From Scleromitrula shiraiana (taxonomy: Eukaryota > Ascomycota > Leotiomycetes > Helotiales > Sclerotiniaceae): DNA of 64,000 bases. The translations under genes and the position numbers were made by a program. Below the pieces are notes generated by a model. The model was not told where the DNA came from, did not search any database, and worked only from the letters and a program-made list of their open reading frames with translations. Within the stretch, counting starts at the first letter, position 1; every line of letters starts with the position of its first letter. Positions 1 through 11,500 of this stretch are shown here, piece after piece. The DNA is taken from contig JABELC010000013.1 in assembly GCA_028455995.1 (NCBI GenBank), positions 124,001 to 188,000 of the forward strand, read 5' to 3'.

Positions 1-48
<48 letters not shown>
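1..48. repeat. (TGA)16 trinucleotide microsatellite
   Basis: Sixteen perfect TGA units begin at the window edge, so the true length may be greater. On the minus strand they fall in the frame of the edge gene and encode serine. Confidence 0.95.
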
Positions 49-50
<2 letters not shown>

Positions 51-231
51 GTAACTTCCTCCTCATAGTGCGACGCAGCTTTGGCGGTCGGAATCGAACG
101 GTGTAGGGTTGCTCTGGATCTGAGTGGATAAGATTCTCCGATCTTGGTGGTGGTGATGATGGTAATGACGAGTGAACAGACTTCGAGTTCGAGTTTAAAT
201 CGTCATAGTGATTGTGCTTGAGATTCCCCAT
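1..231 (-). CDS. Hypothetical protein, 5' part, cut by left edge (poly-serine)
   Basis: An open frame of 77 codons runs from an ATG at 229-231 (minus) off the left edge. An in-frame TAG lies a few codons upstream, so this ATG is the first available start. The translation looks coding: it begins MGNLKHNHYDDLNSNSKS, has a proline/serine segment (SSLPSSPPPRSENL), then a basic stretch (RFRPPKLRRTMRRKLP), and ends in at least 16 consecutive serines. The serines are encoded by the trinucleotide run at 1-48, read as TCA codons. No domain is recognisable in the visible part. It could instead be an internal exon of a larger gene. Function unknown. Confidence 0.45.
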
Positions 232-540
232 TCGAATTGATGCCTATGAAGGGAAAGATGCGTAAGTAAATGTATCTATTTGAAACCTCTTTCCATCCAA
301 GACTTCTCAGTCCACTGCACACACATGGAACACTGAATCTTCCATCCCCCCTCCAAGTAAAAAATGAAAAAAATAAACGAACCAAGGAAAATTGGATGTG
401 AAGATATATATTTCGTTCAGACATGATGATGTAGTGATTGGATGAGAGGAGAGGAGAGGAGATGCGATAAGTACGAGCGCCAGCTTGACTTGACTCCACT
501 TCACTTCATCGCACTCCACTTCACTTGACAAACATCACCC
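232..540. other. Intergenic spacer between two minus-strand genes
   Basis: About 310 bp with short reading frames only. It would hold the promoter and 5' UTR of the left-edge gene and the 3' UTR of the next one. A GGAGA-type purine run lies near 445-462. Nothing else recognised. Confidence 0.5.
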
Positions 541-1137
541 CTACGGATCCGTATAATCAACATCCCCCCACAACCTCAACACCACCTCCAACATAGCAGG
601 ACAAAGATCAATATCCTCCTCACTTCCACTTCCACTTCCACTTCCACTTCCACTTCCACTTCCACTTAAACCCCCCTCCTTATAACCACTCACCCCATCG
701 CCATCCTCCTCATTCTCATTCTCGCCACCAAAAAATCTCCTCTGCATCTCCAACTCCATTTCCCACATCTCCTTCCTTTCTTTCACTCTTTCCTTCTCAA
801 TCTCAATCTCAATCTCAATCTCAATCTCTCGTTCGAGAGTTATCCACCGCCCTAAACTTTGTTCGAAGTTTTGTCGGAGTAGTGGTGATGGTTTTGTTTT
901 ATTGATATCGTTATCGTTATCATTATGATTATGATTATAATTATGATTATAACCATAACAAGGCGGCAACTGTAAAGAGAAATCCCTCGCCTCCAAAATG
1001 CCCTCCTGAATATCCGTTTGCAGATCCACATTCCTGTTGAGCGAGCGACGGGCTCTCGAACCGGGTCGTTCTCGTCGTCGGTTTTGTCGGTGGTGAGGTG
1101 GTGCTGGGAGTGGATAGTTGGGGATTGTTTCTGCCAT
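541..1137 (-). CDS. Low-complexity hypothetical protein (Gly-Ser, Glu-Ile repeats)
   Basis: Single-exon frame. I take the start at the ATG at 1135-1137 (MAETIPNYPLP...), giving 198 residues. In-frame ATGs further upstream (1222-1224 and 1270-1272) would add low-complexity sequence. The order is: an N-terminal basic proline-rich stretch, a conserved-looking centre (LNRNVDLQTDIQEGILEARD), an Asn/His/Asp run, a charged helix with a Glu-Ile dipeptide repeat, a Gly-Ser dipeptide repeat, and an acidic end (EEDIDLCPAMLEVVLRLWGD). The repeats come from hexanucleotide microsatellites within the frame. The ends look like a real protein, while the middle could vary in length between strains. Function unknown. 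Confidence 0.5.
   Translation of the reverse strand: MAETIPNYPLPAPPHHRQNRRRERPGSRARRSLNRNVDLQTDIQEGILEARDFSLQLPPCYGYNHNYNHNHNDNDNDINKTKPSPLLRQNFEQSLGRWITLEREIEIEIEIEIEKERVKERKEMWEMELEMQRRFFGGENENEEDGDGVSGYKEGGLSGSGSGSGSGSGSGSEEDIDLCPAMLEVVLRLWGDVDYTDP
621..667. repeat. (CCACTT)n hexamer, encodes Gly-Ser run
   Basis: About seven or eight tandem hexamers within the reading frame. On the minus strand they read AGTGGA and encode alternating Ser and Gly. A second in-frame hexamer tract (TCAATC) at about 794-828 encodes the Glu-Ile run. Confidence 0.9.
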
Positions 1138-3859
1138 TTTTAGATTTAAAGGGGATGTTGGGTTGGTTTTTGTTTTGGTTTTTGAAGGCGGTGCTTGATA
1201 TGTGGTTTGTTTGGGTGGATTCATAGGATGGGATGGAAGTATGTATCTAAAGATGAATGATATCAATAGCAATAAATACTTAACTTAAAAAACAATATCA
1301 AACGGAAAAGAAAGAGGCAAGAAAAGAGAAGATGAAAAAAAAATTCTAATAAAGATATTAATCAACTTTTATATTCATCAAATCCAAAAATCAAGTTACT
1401 CATACTCTTATATTCATCCATACTATACTCACCCCACCACTCATCCCATCCCATCTCATCCCACTTCATCCTAATATGACTCGAAAATCTCTCACACCAT
1501 AATACTCATCCACCACCTACTCACTCACTCTTTACCTAAACTACTAATAACTAATAATCAATCGATCAATCACATGACTATCCCATTTCATCAAATCAAC
1601 TAATAACCCATCCATCATCCATCTCCCATCTTCCATTCCAAGCTCCGTACTCGTATATCCAATTACTTGGTAACCCCCAAAAAATCCCCATAAACAGTGA
1701 GTGAGTCACCCAAATCCCGACCGACTGCGGAACAAAGTGGTAATGTCCAAGTTCCCTTCCCGTCACAGGGGTATTCCTGACATATGATATTGCAATGTAT
1801 CGTATTGATACCATACAGACAGGTAAATAGATATGAAAAAAAAACAAAAAAGAAAAAAAAAAGAAAAAAAAAAACCCATGGAGATTTGGAATTATTCGTA
1901 TTTCGTATGTTTTTTCTTCCGATTATTGTACATTCTGAATATTAAGTTGAGAGTTTCGTGGTTAAGGAAGCCTGGATAGATCGATCATCTCTCTTCACGA
2001 TATGGGTGATGGATGAACAGCGGCGAAGTCATACATGCATGCATACATGCATGTATGTATGTATGTTACTCACTTCATCTCCACACTAGACCACTCACCA
2101 CATGGCATCCACGCAAATTTCTCATCTAGACCATACATAAGATAACCACCAGGTAATATACGAACAAGAATAAAAATAGGAATAAGAATAAGAATAAAAA
2201 TAAAAATAAAAATAAGAATAAGAATAAAAATAAGAACCCCCTCTCAATCACACATAAAATGCTAAGACGGGTAATGAATATATATACCTATGATTCTTGG
2301 GGCCAATTCATACCAGCTAGTATGTAGCTTATCATGCCTAGCTAGCTACTATATCATACATATGGAAATCTATATCTTTCTTTCTTCCTTCCATGCAGGT
2401 ACGTAGATATATAGATATATAGATATATAGATATATAAAAAATAATACCATAGACCCTAGAATCCGCGCTAGATAGACTCCGTGTATTCTACTGTACATA
2501 AGGCACTGGCGAGGATGATATGGTATGATATGATATGATTCGGTTCTAAAGTACATCTATCTATCAATCATGCAACACAATAAAATAAAATAAAACAAAA
2601 TAAAACAAAACAAAATATCTAGATTCTCCAAACGCGAGGAAATCATACAGCCTGAGTATCAATCAATATGGTCCTTCTGATCGCTCTTCGCGGTCCCCTT
2701 CCCTTCCCTTCCCTTCCCCTTCCTTTTCCCTCCCCCTCGCCCTCTTAACAATCAATCTCTAGAACAGACTCGGAAACAACAACCCAGAGTAATCAAGTTA
2801 CGTATCATACCAACCAATAAACTATTAAAAGTATATACATATAAACATATATCAATCATTCACTATCATCACATCAAGTCACATACACATCACAACACAT
2901 ACATACATACATACATACGATTCAAGTTTTTTATGGAAAGAAAATAAAGACAATATGGGTATAATGCAGTCTATATTTCTCTCATCTTCGTAATCTTCTT
3001 CATCTTATCTCAAAAAAAAAAAGATTCCCAAGAAATAAGTCCAACAACGAACCATGCAACAACTAACTAACCGCTCAAAAGCATACGAAATAACAAAAAA
3101 AGATTTTTTTGATTGTACACAAGGAGATCGATCTAAAATCTCCTCTAACTTCTTCTTCCCCTCAATAGATCCGATCCCAAACATCTTGGACCCCCCACCT
3201 CCGTCAACCATTGCAGGTATTTTTTCAGTGTTGAATTAACATAAAAGCCACCCAACCAATCCAAATGAAGAAATATTGCACAACCAGGTGCTCGACCTAT
3301 CCTTTAAAAGATAAAGAGCATACTGATAACCCAGGTGAGCCATGTCCCATCCTCCCACCAACCACTGTATCCCAACCTTGCAAACACATACACCCCCAAC
3401 GCATTGACATGCCCATCAAGAGCGAGAGAGATGAATCCCAGAAACATTCCGAAGTGTTCTGTCCTTCTTCGAGTCCCATGTATAGACAAACCCCATTTTT
3501 CCCAAGAATCCAAACCCCCACAAAACAGGAGTTTTTTGCTTCGTAAAAGAAATCCATCATAATGATCATCAGTCCCGAGTCAAGAAAAAGAAAGAAGAAA
3601 AGGTCGTAGCGCCTATAGAGAAACATAAAACTAAAAAGATATAAGGAAATAAAACAAGAAAGCTTGGAACGAGCCAATAACGATGTCTAGCATACAATAG
3701 AATTCGCAAGGCTATGCAGTAAAAGGGAAAAAAGAGAGAAAATGACTAAGGATCATATACAATGGGGGGATATAGAAAGTGTCAAAGGCGACTGAGTGAT
3801 GAAGACGTGGTATTGAAGCGGCTCTTATTCTAACGACAATTCGGAGTTTAGGTTGAACT
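1138..3859. other. Intergenic spacer, microsatellite-rich
   Basis: About 2.7 kb with no credible gene. It holds AATAAA/AATAAG-type repeats (about 2168-2237), AGATAT repeats (about 2405-2440), AAAAT repeats (about 2578-2618) and CATA repeats (about 2897-2919). The stretch near 3240-3860, just downstream of the STE12 stop, is likely its 3' UTR and terminator. Short frames on both strands at 3265-3677 overlap one another and show no protein-like features. Confidence 0.5.
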
Positions 3860-6205
3860 CTATATTTGTTGTTGCATGAGTTGCTGTGTGTTGATTAGCT
3901 GACTTGGAGCAGCCATACCAGAACCGACCATACCCATTGTCATATTGGGAAGGCCATTGAAATTCGATGTCATGCTTTGTTGTAGGTAACCATTTTCGGA
4001 ATTTGGAGAAGCATCTCCGAGAGGTCCGAGATGATCTTCACCTTCATACTCCTCTTCTTCACCACTGTAGCTGCCATAGGCACCTTCAGATCCATCACTA
4101 CGATCATGAGTGCGACGATGTCTAGTAAGTAAACTGTTAGTTCATGTTCGAAAAGATAGAGTTGAGGCGAGTGTTGTGCTGTGCTGTGCTGTGATGTGGT
4201 GTAAAGATGCAAATCAAATAATTTATAACATACTGTGCTAGGTTGTCGGAGCGGGAGAATGCTTTTCTACATGTTGGGTTTGGGCAGATGTAGGGTCTTT
4301 CTTGTGTATGGGTTCTCACATGTCTGGAGGGGGCAAGTCAGCGGCCTGATCTACAGCCGGACAAATGAAATATTTAGTACATAGAAAAATATTAAACATA
4401 CCGTTTGAGATGTTCTAAACGCTTAAAAAGACGACCGCAAGTGGGGATTGGGCATGAGTGTGACTTTTGGGGATATGGGCCAAGTTCCATCATGGTGGCA
4501 CTTCGTGCTCTACGCACTACTCCACCAGGTCCTTGCATGAGTCTGCGTGGGGAATGGTCAAGTGGACTATCACCTGAGAAATCATCATTGTTCAACTGGA
4601 AATCAGTTTGTTGCAAAGACATTGGGTTCATGTGTGGGCTATCTTCAACAGTGGAGAGTGGTGTTCCGTGTCTGGATAGCTCAAGCAATTCCTTGTGATG
4701 ATGTGAGATCTGGTTGATCTGGTTGCTGTAGGTAAGTCCGGGTGGTGAGTTATTACCAGACTCGTCACCTTCAGCAACTGGTCCCACAGATGTCGATACT
4801 GATCTTCTCAAATCCGAAGGTCTATGAGCAGGATGAGAGTGTTGACCAGCAGGTGCGGTAGCAGCAACAATCGCGGCTCCTGGGGGGATTGAAGAACGAC
4901 GTCTTCTTTGCTTGTAGGTTGGGGAACCTTCAATCACAGAGTAGACATTGTTTGCTCCATAACCTCTAGTGGCATGCGCGAATTGTGGGCCAGACAAGTT
5001 TGATGGGGGTAATTGCATCATGGTGTGAAGACCGTTAACACCACCCATATGATCCGGAATAGCAGTGTAAAGACCAGTTTCTTCGTTTGCAATATAAGCA
5101 GGCTCAGCACCCATTCCCAATGCTTGTTGTGGTGGAGTAATAGGCTCAAATGAAATACCACGAGCGCCGTAGTCTTCGTAATGCGATGAGACAAACGATG
5201 GTGCGGGAGAGTACTCTAAACCATATGCGGGCATGGAGGCATGTCGCTGATGTGTTTGTGAAATCGGTACACCATTTTGATTGTATTGAACGCGACCAAA
5301 ATCAGGTTCCCTCTTTACAACTTGTTGCATCTGTGGTTGTTGCATAGTCATTTGTTGATAAGCAGCCATTGGGTTCATTTCTTCAGGCATCGCCATTGAT
5401 TGAGGCATCATTTGTGGAGGTGGCATGGAATCCATAGCGCGCATCACTGGAGAGGTTGATTGGGACTGCGATTGAGAGTACGATGGTTGTTGAGCGGAGA
5501 AGGATGAGGAGTTCGCTTGTTGGGCTTTGGTGAGTTGTTCGAACAATGATTGCGATGAATCGAATTCAAAAGACAAAGCGGGCTCATTCACTGCGACAGT
5601 TGTGGCTTCTTGTCCCATCTTTTCCCTCTTCAAATCACGCTCGAGCGCATCCAAGAAAAGTCTGTCGTGCGGTACGCTATACCAATAGAAAACCTTTTGC
5701 TTCTTTTGTGTTCTTATGCAGTTGTTCTTGTATAGGAAGTCGAGGAAACCACTCTTTGGCTCTTCCAAGGAGGCATCGGTGCCAGATTTGAGATTTCGTA
5801 AATCGGAGAAAATACCCTCCTCAAATTTCTTTGAGTTCTTAACTGGTCGACCAAAAGCTTGGAATCTGAATGACAGACACCGCACAATATCGGTACCAGA
5901 GATGTGAAAGAGGTTGTTCCATAACACGCATGAAACATATTCACCAGTTGGAAGAAGAAATCGTCGAATGTATTGGTCCGGTGTCCAGTCAACGGGGGCA
6001 GATATTAAAAAGTATTTTACTATCGCAAAGTCAGTAACGCCAATAAGTTTATTGAAAAGTTAGACTTACAGTTGTCTACTTGTTGAAGGGCTACTTGAGC
6101 ATCCTGTGGTAGACTCTGTTGTGCTTCGCTACTTAACATGAAAGTTTCCGGCTTTTGTGGAGGAGCCATCGTCGCATGATGTTGGGAATACATCATCTGC
6201 GCCAT
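3860..6205 (-). CDS. STE12: Ste12-family transcription factor, 4 exons
   Basis: Exons (minus): 6205-6070, 6019-4402, 4323-4234, 4121-3860. The introns are 50, 78 and 112 nt with GTAAGT/GTATGT donors, and the phases join cleanly to 701 residues. The N-terminus (MAQMMYSQHHATMAPP) leads into the STE homeodomain-like DNA-binding region, about residues 45-155 (VDNLKYFLISAPVDWTPDQY... VFYWYSVPHDRLFLDALERD). A long Gln/Ser/Pro-rich middle follows. Two C2H2 fingers lie at Cys568/573-His586/590 and Cys598/603-His616/620. The STE-plus-two-finger layout is the filamentous-fungal form; the yeast protein lacks the fingers. By family knowledge it acts downstream of the Fus3/Kss1-type MAP kinase in mating, invasive growth and penetration. 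Exon 3 is exactly 90 nt and covers one finger period. Intron 3 contains TGTGC repeats. Confidence 0.96.
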
Positions 6206-7044
6206 TCAATTGAGTCGAAACAACGATCCAAGAACGGTAGTATGATAAGGTAGATTGATACAAAGATCAATCGAAACACCGACAAGGCTGTAGGGCTGAG
6301 TGGTAGTGAACTGTATCGAAGTATGAGACGTATTGATTAATGTTGTGAGGGGTAAAGTAAAATCAGCGACGTCGATGAAGCAGTAGTGTCCTTGGTAGGA
6401 TGTATGAAAGAAGATTGAAAGAAGCGAGTGTCGGAAGTCCTTAATTTGAGAGAGTATTTGGTACTTTTTGGTATCGTTAAGGGATATTTTCTACGTGATT
6501 TGGAAGTTTGATGTTTTGGGGGGAGGGCCTGCTCCGATCAAAAATTGCCAGATGGAACAGTTAATGTCCGAGGGTTCGAGGCCAGCTAGAACTCGACTTA
6601 AAACTCTTCGATATAGCGAATTGATGAAGTTGTTTGTGTGTTTTTCTTTTTTTTTTTTAATTGAAGGAGGAGACAAGAAGCAAAACAAAACCGTCTAGGT
6701 TGCGGTTAAAAAAAAAATAATTAAGAAGAGTTTAGAGAAGAGAAAGAGTTCTTCGTTTCGACCGATGAATGGGAATAACCAAAGGGAAAGAAAAAAGAGA
6801 GAGAAAGAGAGAGAGAGAGAGGAAGGTAGAGAGAGAGTGAGAGTAAGTGTAAGAGGAGGAAGAGTAGGAAAGAGTAAGAAGTTTCAGAGAGAAATGGGTT
6901 GAGTTTAAAAAGGGAAACCGCGACAATAAAACGAGAACACGGTCGTTTTTTGTTTTTAAGAATTCCTTCTTTTTATTTTTATTTTTGGGTTGTCGTTATT
7001 TTAACTCTCTTCTGATTTTATTCTTTAAGAAAAGAAACTTAAAG

Positions 7045-7094
7045 AATAAAATAAAATAAAATAAAATAAAATAAAATAAAATAAAATAAAATAA
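7045..7094. repeat. (AAAAT)n pentanucleotide repeat
   Basis: About ten tandem copies of AAAAT/ATAAA, perfect across the tract. It sits about 0.9 kb upstream of the STE12 start. Confidence 0.9.
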
Positions 7095-7710
7095 ATTTAA
7101 TTTTGTTTCGATCGATCGGAAGGAGGTAACCAGGGCCAGAGAAGGGGGAGGGGTGATGGTGAATGAGGAATAGTAAGTAGCAGTAATAAATAGTAAGTAA
7201 GAAGGATAAAATAGTAGTAGTAGTAATAGTAATAGTAAAATAAAATAAAACAAAACAAAACAAAATAAAAAAAGGTTAACCCTCGGATGAAATAGATGAA
7301 ATAGATAATATATTCCTTTCCTTTCCTTTTCTTTCCTTTTCTTTCCTTTCCTTTTCCAGTTATTTTCTACCCCCAAAAAAGAAGATCAAAAGAGATCGAT
7401 TCAAAGTAGTATTCGAAGAGAGGAGCGACCTGCGACAAGAATGAGAGACGTAAGATGGAATATTCTTCCGAGTTTGAGAATTAAGAAGGGGAAGGCACGG
7501 GAGGGGTTTAGAGGGTTGGGAGGGTTTAGAGGGTTTAAGATCAAGATGAAAAAAAAAGATTGGGTTCATTTGGTTCTAGTTCGTTTGAGAATCTGAGTAC
7601 CCTCTTTAAAATAGAAAAAAAAAATAAGTTTTAGTCTCTTATTATTATTATTATTATTCTTGTTTTTCTTACGCGGGTCGAGGTGGTAGGGTTATTAATT
7701 TGGTAGGTGG

Positions 7711-7764
7711 GTAAAAAGATATGTAAAAAAGATATGTAAAAAAGATATGTAAAAAAGATATGTA
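7711..7764. repeat. 13-bp minisatellite, about 4 copies
   Basis: Four nearly identical units of GTAAAAAAGATAT in direct tandem. The first unit is one A shorter. Confidence 0.9.
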
Positions 7765-7879
7765 AGAGAGGAAAGAGGTTTTTAAGCCAAGGGATAACGA
7801 TGAAAAGTACTTCTGTACTGTACATACATACAGTGTAAGTGTAAGTTGATGAAAATAATTATGATGTTACTTTTTAATT

Positions 7880-7966
7880 CCCTAATCTGGTTGAATACTT
7901 TAATAAACTAGTTTTAATTAAGTTTAAGTATTCCATCAACATTTCTTTTTAATTTCTAAATTAGGG
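7880..7966. repeat. Imperfect palindrome / potential hairpin
   Basis: Two nested complementary arms can be read: CCCTAAT (7880-7886) with ATTAGGG (7960-7966), and GTTGAATACTT (7890-7900) with AAGTATTC plus CAAC (7926-7940, 3-nt bulge). The loop is AT-rich. It could be the remnant of a small inverted-repeat element or a structured transcript; the sequence alone does not decide. Confidence 0.5.
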
Positions 7967-8131
7967 CTTTGGCATTTTTCAGTGATAAAAAAGAGGGTCC
8001 TCTCGTTCTTTTACAAGGGATGTAGTATGGTTAACATGGTGAGAAATGAGAAAAATAGGATTATTGGTTGGATGGTTGGATGGTGTTGTGCTTTTTAGAA
8101 ATACTTTAGTGGGTTTAGTAAGGAAGTCTTA

Positions 8132-8133
8132 CC

Positions 8134-8164
<31 letters not shown>
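8132..8164. repeat. C13 homopolymer followed by (TC)n
   Basis: A run of 13 C residues at 8132-8144 passes directly into TC dinucleotides to about 8164. Confidence 0.9.
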
Positions 8165-8278
8165 ATGCTGTTAATAATAACTTTGGAACCCTTGAAAAAT
8201 ACTTGTGCCTTGACCTTTTGGTCCCCTCTTTAGAAATCGTCGCTTCGGTCAAAGCTATTTCTTAAAGAGCGAGAGGAA

Positions 8279-8409
8279 AAGAGAAAGAGAAAGAGAAAGA
8301 GAAAGAGAAAGAGAAAGAGAAAGAGAAAGAGAAAGAGAAAGAGAAAGAGAAAGAGAAAGAGAAAGAGAAAGAGAAAGAGAAAGAGAAAGAGAAAGAGAAA
8401 GAGAAAGAG
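8279..8409. repeat. (GAGAAA)n purine tract, about 130 bp
   Basis: Roughly 21 tandem GAGAAA hexamers give an uninterrupted pure purine strand. The flanks (8260-8280 and 8405-8420) are degenerate GA repeats. Confidence 0.95.
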
Positions 8410-8998
8410 AGAGCGAGAGAGCTTGAGTCGTAACTTTGGTTGGATCGTTGAATAAGTTGGTCAAAAGGAGGTATAGCTGAACAGGGTTAATTTGCTAATA
8501 ATTATATGGATGTATGGAATATCCAAGAATAATGACAAGGTCATCATCAGATTGGTTACTCTTTGAAATATCTGAAGCAACTTATACGGGATAATAAACA
8601 AGATACCTGTGATGTACCTATGGTTTTTATGAAAAGGGTTGGTAATAATGTCAAGGTATCTGTGTAGGTGTATATTATGCGTGTGTAGCTTACCTTGAGA
8701 GAGAGGAAGCTCTTCAAGCAACAGCAGCAGCAGCAACAACAATAAAAGGGAGGGTTGGAAGGATCTACAAATTCTGATGTTCCGCTATAGACATGGAATA
8801 TAATAATAGCAATGCGTGATTCTTACTATAAGTTTCAGAATGCTCTCAACCAATACATTTGTGCCTTCCCTCGGACGTATTATTTTTCCCTACTAATAAC
8901 TCACATCCCATGGGTACAACCACACACGGCGCACCCTCTGCTCCTGGCGCTTCTTTCTAAATTTCTCCTCCTTTTTTTTGAGCTCTTCCCCCCCTCCA

Positions 8999-9000
<2 letters not shown>

Positions 9001-9029
<29 letters not shown>

Positions 9030-9044
9030 CATACATACATACAT
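9001..9044. repeat. (ATAC)n tetranucleotide repeat
   Basis: About eleven perfect ATAC/CATA units. Similar shorter tracts occur at about 10352-10378 (TATG), 11660-11695 (TATC) and 13430-13455. Confidence 0.9.
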
Positions 9045-10706
9045 CTACTTACAGTACCTATATTACACACACACGTTCCTATTCCCACCTCATTCTTACA
9101 TACAAAGAAACGATTCAACCAAATAAATGTAACGCAAAAGAAAGATGTTACTGTGCCGTTGGTTAACTTGGTTTGGCGGTGGCTTTGGCATAGGCTTTTT
9201 AACCATCCTTCCGCTTTGTTTTCTTGCATCCAGCGAAATTAAGCACAAAAGCACAAAAATGCGAACAAAACAATTATTTACATACACCTTGACATTTGTG
9301 TTTCAGAATTTGTGTATACAGTACGGGGTACTAAAGCTAGAATCTCTAGTAGAACTAGTAGACCTAGTGGGGGCAAGGCTCTAGAACTTATGATCATCAA
9401 CGTTATGACCGTTCTGTTCGGTTTTTTTGTCCATGTTCCATAATATTTGATATTACTATTGTGCAATCAATATCAATATCAATGCTTTGCCTTCCCTTCC
9501 CTTTTCTTTTCTTTCAATAATGTATCATATCATAGCATCAAATGAAGTCATAGAAATGTATGAAACATATCTTTTCCCCACAGTTTTCTCGCTTTCCTTT
9601 CATACCTCAAACTTCTCTCTTTCTCTCCCCCTTCTTTTCCTCTCTCCCTTGTTATCAATCCCTACTAGTTCTAAGGATATATATGCATATTGTACATATG
9701 ATTATGCTTGGTCTCTAGCTGCAGTCTTTTTTCATAATCATATCATATTAAACCATCGGTTTTCAACTACCCCATTCGAACCGTAATCTCTGCCTAACCT
9801 TGCCTTGTGCATATGTACATGCACAACCCATGTAACCAGTTAAAGGGAGTTAGGTTACTCTAGTTCCTCCCTATGGAAATTACATACTTGCATAGATGTC
9901 ATTCAATTCATTCATTTACCTAGGCTTGACACGAAGTGTAGTATTCGAGAACGAATTATTGATTGATTGATTGATTGATATGACGATCCAATACAAGCAT
10001 TATGATTCATGAACGCTGTCGTATAAGGTAATACTAATTGCTCCATAAACGGATTGGAACTACGTTACGGAAATTACCAGATCGGATTGGATTGGATTGA
10101 ATATCGTGCTGACTGTGATGTCCAATCCTGTTCTGTTCTTTTCCGCTTGGGGACTCGGGGATATGCTTTGGGATGGCCGGTATTCATGGATACATGCATG
10201 CAGCCAGAAATTTCCAATCTTTGAATCTTTGTATCGGTGGGAGGGACTGTGGGTCTAGTCTAGATGCTCCCTCAACTTTCAAGGAATGGATATGTACATA
10301 CCATACTGTGCTGTAGAATAGAAGAAGGAAGAACGACAGTGGTACAATACTGTATGTATGTATGTATGTATGTATGTAAGTATTATTCATGAGAGTTGAA
10401 GATACCAGAGGCGAAATATCAAAGCACAGATGATCTGGTCAGTGCAGGAATACTAACTAGTATCGAGTATCTGAAATTCATGCATTGATTGATGCCATCA
10501 TATCCATCCATACTCATCCATACCCATCCATACCAATTCCCATCTATCTATCTATCTACCTATCTACCCATCACCATAAACATCTAAAAAAGTAGCCATC
10601 TAGCCATAGCCATAGTCATAGCCATAATCATATCCCACGATCACGATCACGATCACGATCACAATAGCACCAGCCAACGCAACAAGCTCGCCCCATCTTC
10701 CAGAAC

Positions 10707-10751
10707 AACCCACGGAAATACAACCCACGGAAATACAACCCACGGAAATAC
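10707..10751. repeat. 15-bp direct repeat, 3 copies
   Basis: Three consecutive perfect copies of AACCCACGGAAATAC. The flank continues with a diverged partial copy (ACGACCACCG). Confidence 0.9.
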
Positions 10752-11169
10752 GACCACCGTATCAATCATTGGCCTCGGCGTATCTGAGCGCCAACGACCT
10801 CTTGGATCATCCATCGTTGCTGTGTTTGCTATGACGGGGGAACCTAACTTAACTTAACTTGACTTAACTTACTCGCTCGAGCGAGCGAGGGCGAGCGAGG
10901 GCGAGGGTCCTACACTACCTTTTCATATCATGTCGGATTTGTCTGGGCCCCGGATTTTGGTTATCGTGAGGGGACTGGTCCGTAAGTTCTGGTGAGTGGG
11001 TGAGAGGGAGGGTGTGGGTGAGAGCGAGAGAGGGTGATCTACCGCTATTTGTGTAGATTAGTAGCCTGAGAGTGATCAGAAAGAAGCCTGCCAGTGAGTG
11101 TGGATACACTTTTTTCTTAAAACAGTGTAGAGGCTAAGCTGACAGAAAGACTCGGAGCAGCTTTGCGGT

Positions 11170-11500
11170 ATTTTTTTTTTAATTTTTTTTTTTAATTTTA
11201 ATTATTCAAGGTGGTGTTGATAACTTGAACTTGGCGGAAGATAATTTTTATATTAATATTCAATATCATATTCAAATGATATATAACTTGAATAATTTTT
11301 GTATAAATTTATCATATAATTAGATCAAAATCTACTACTAATAACTTGAAAATAATATTTTAATTAATGTCAACTTCAAGTTTATTAAAGATTTATAATA
11401 TATGATTAAGAACTTATAAAGATAAATTAAACTTAATTTAGCGTTTTTATTAGTCTCTCAATCTAATAAGTTTAATCTAGATTAGATTTTTGAGCTTGGC
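11170..11500. repeat. AT-rich island, probable RIP-degraded repeat relic
   Basis: The base composition changes sharply to almost pure A/T with no coding potential, between normal flanks. It contains CTAATAAGTTTAATC and TCTAGATT, which also occur in the AT-rich island at 33.5 kb, suggesting the same parent element. RIP is established for Pezizomycotina repeats; its action here is inferred from composition only. Confidence 0.45.

Noticed and set aside
4392..5927. STE12 central frame starting at 5927 as an independent gene
   Set aside because: Position 5925-5927 is GTG inside the STE domain. The frame continues upstream to the splice acceptor at 6020 and belongs to exon 2.
6996..7376. Minus-strand frame of Phe/Tyr/Leu/Ile repeats
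   Set aside because: Produced by the AAAAT and TAG/TAA microsatellites.
8255..8464. Ser-Leu repeat frame
   Set aside because: Pure translation of the GAGAAA hexamer tract.
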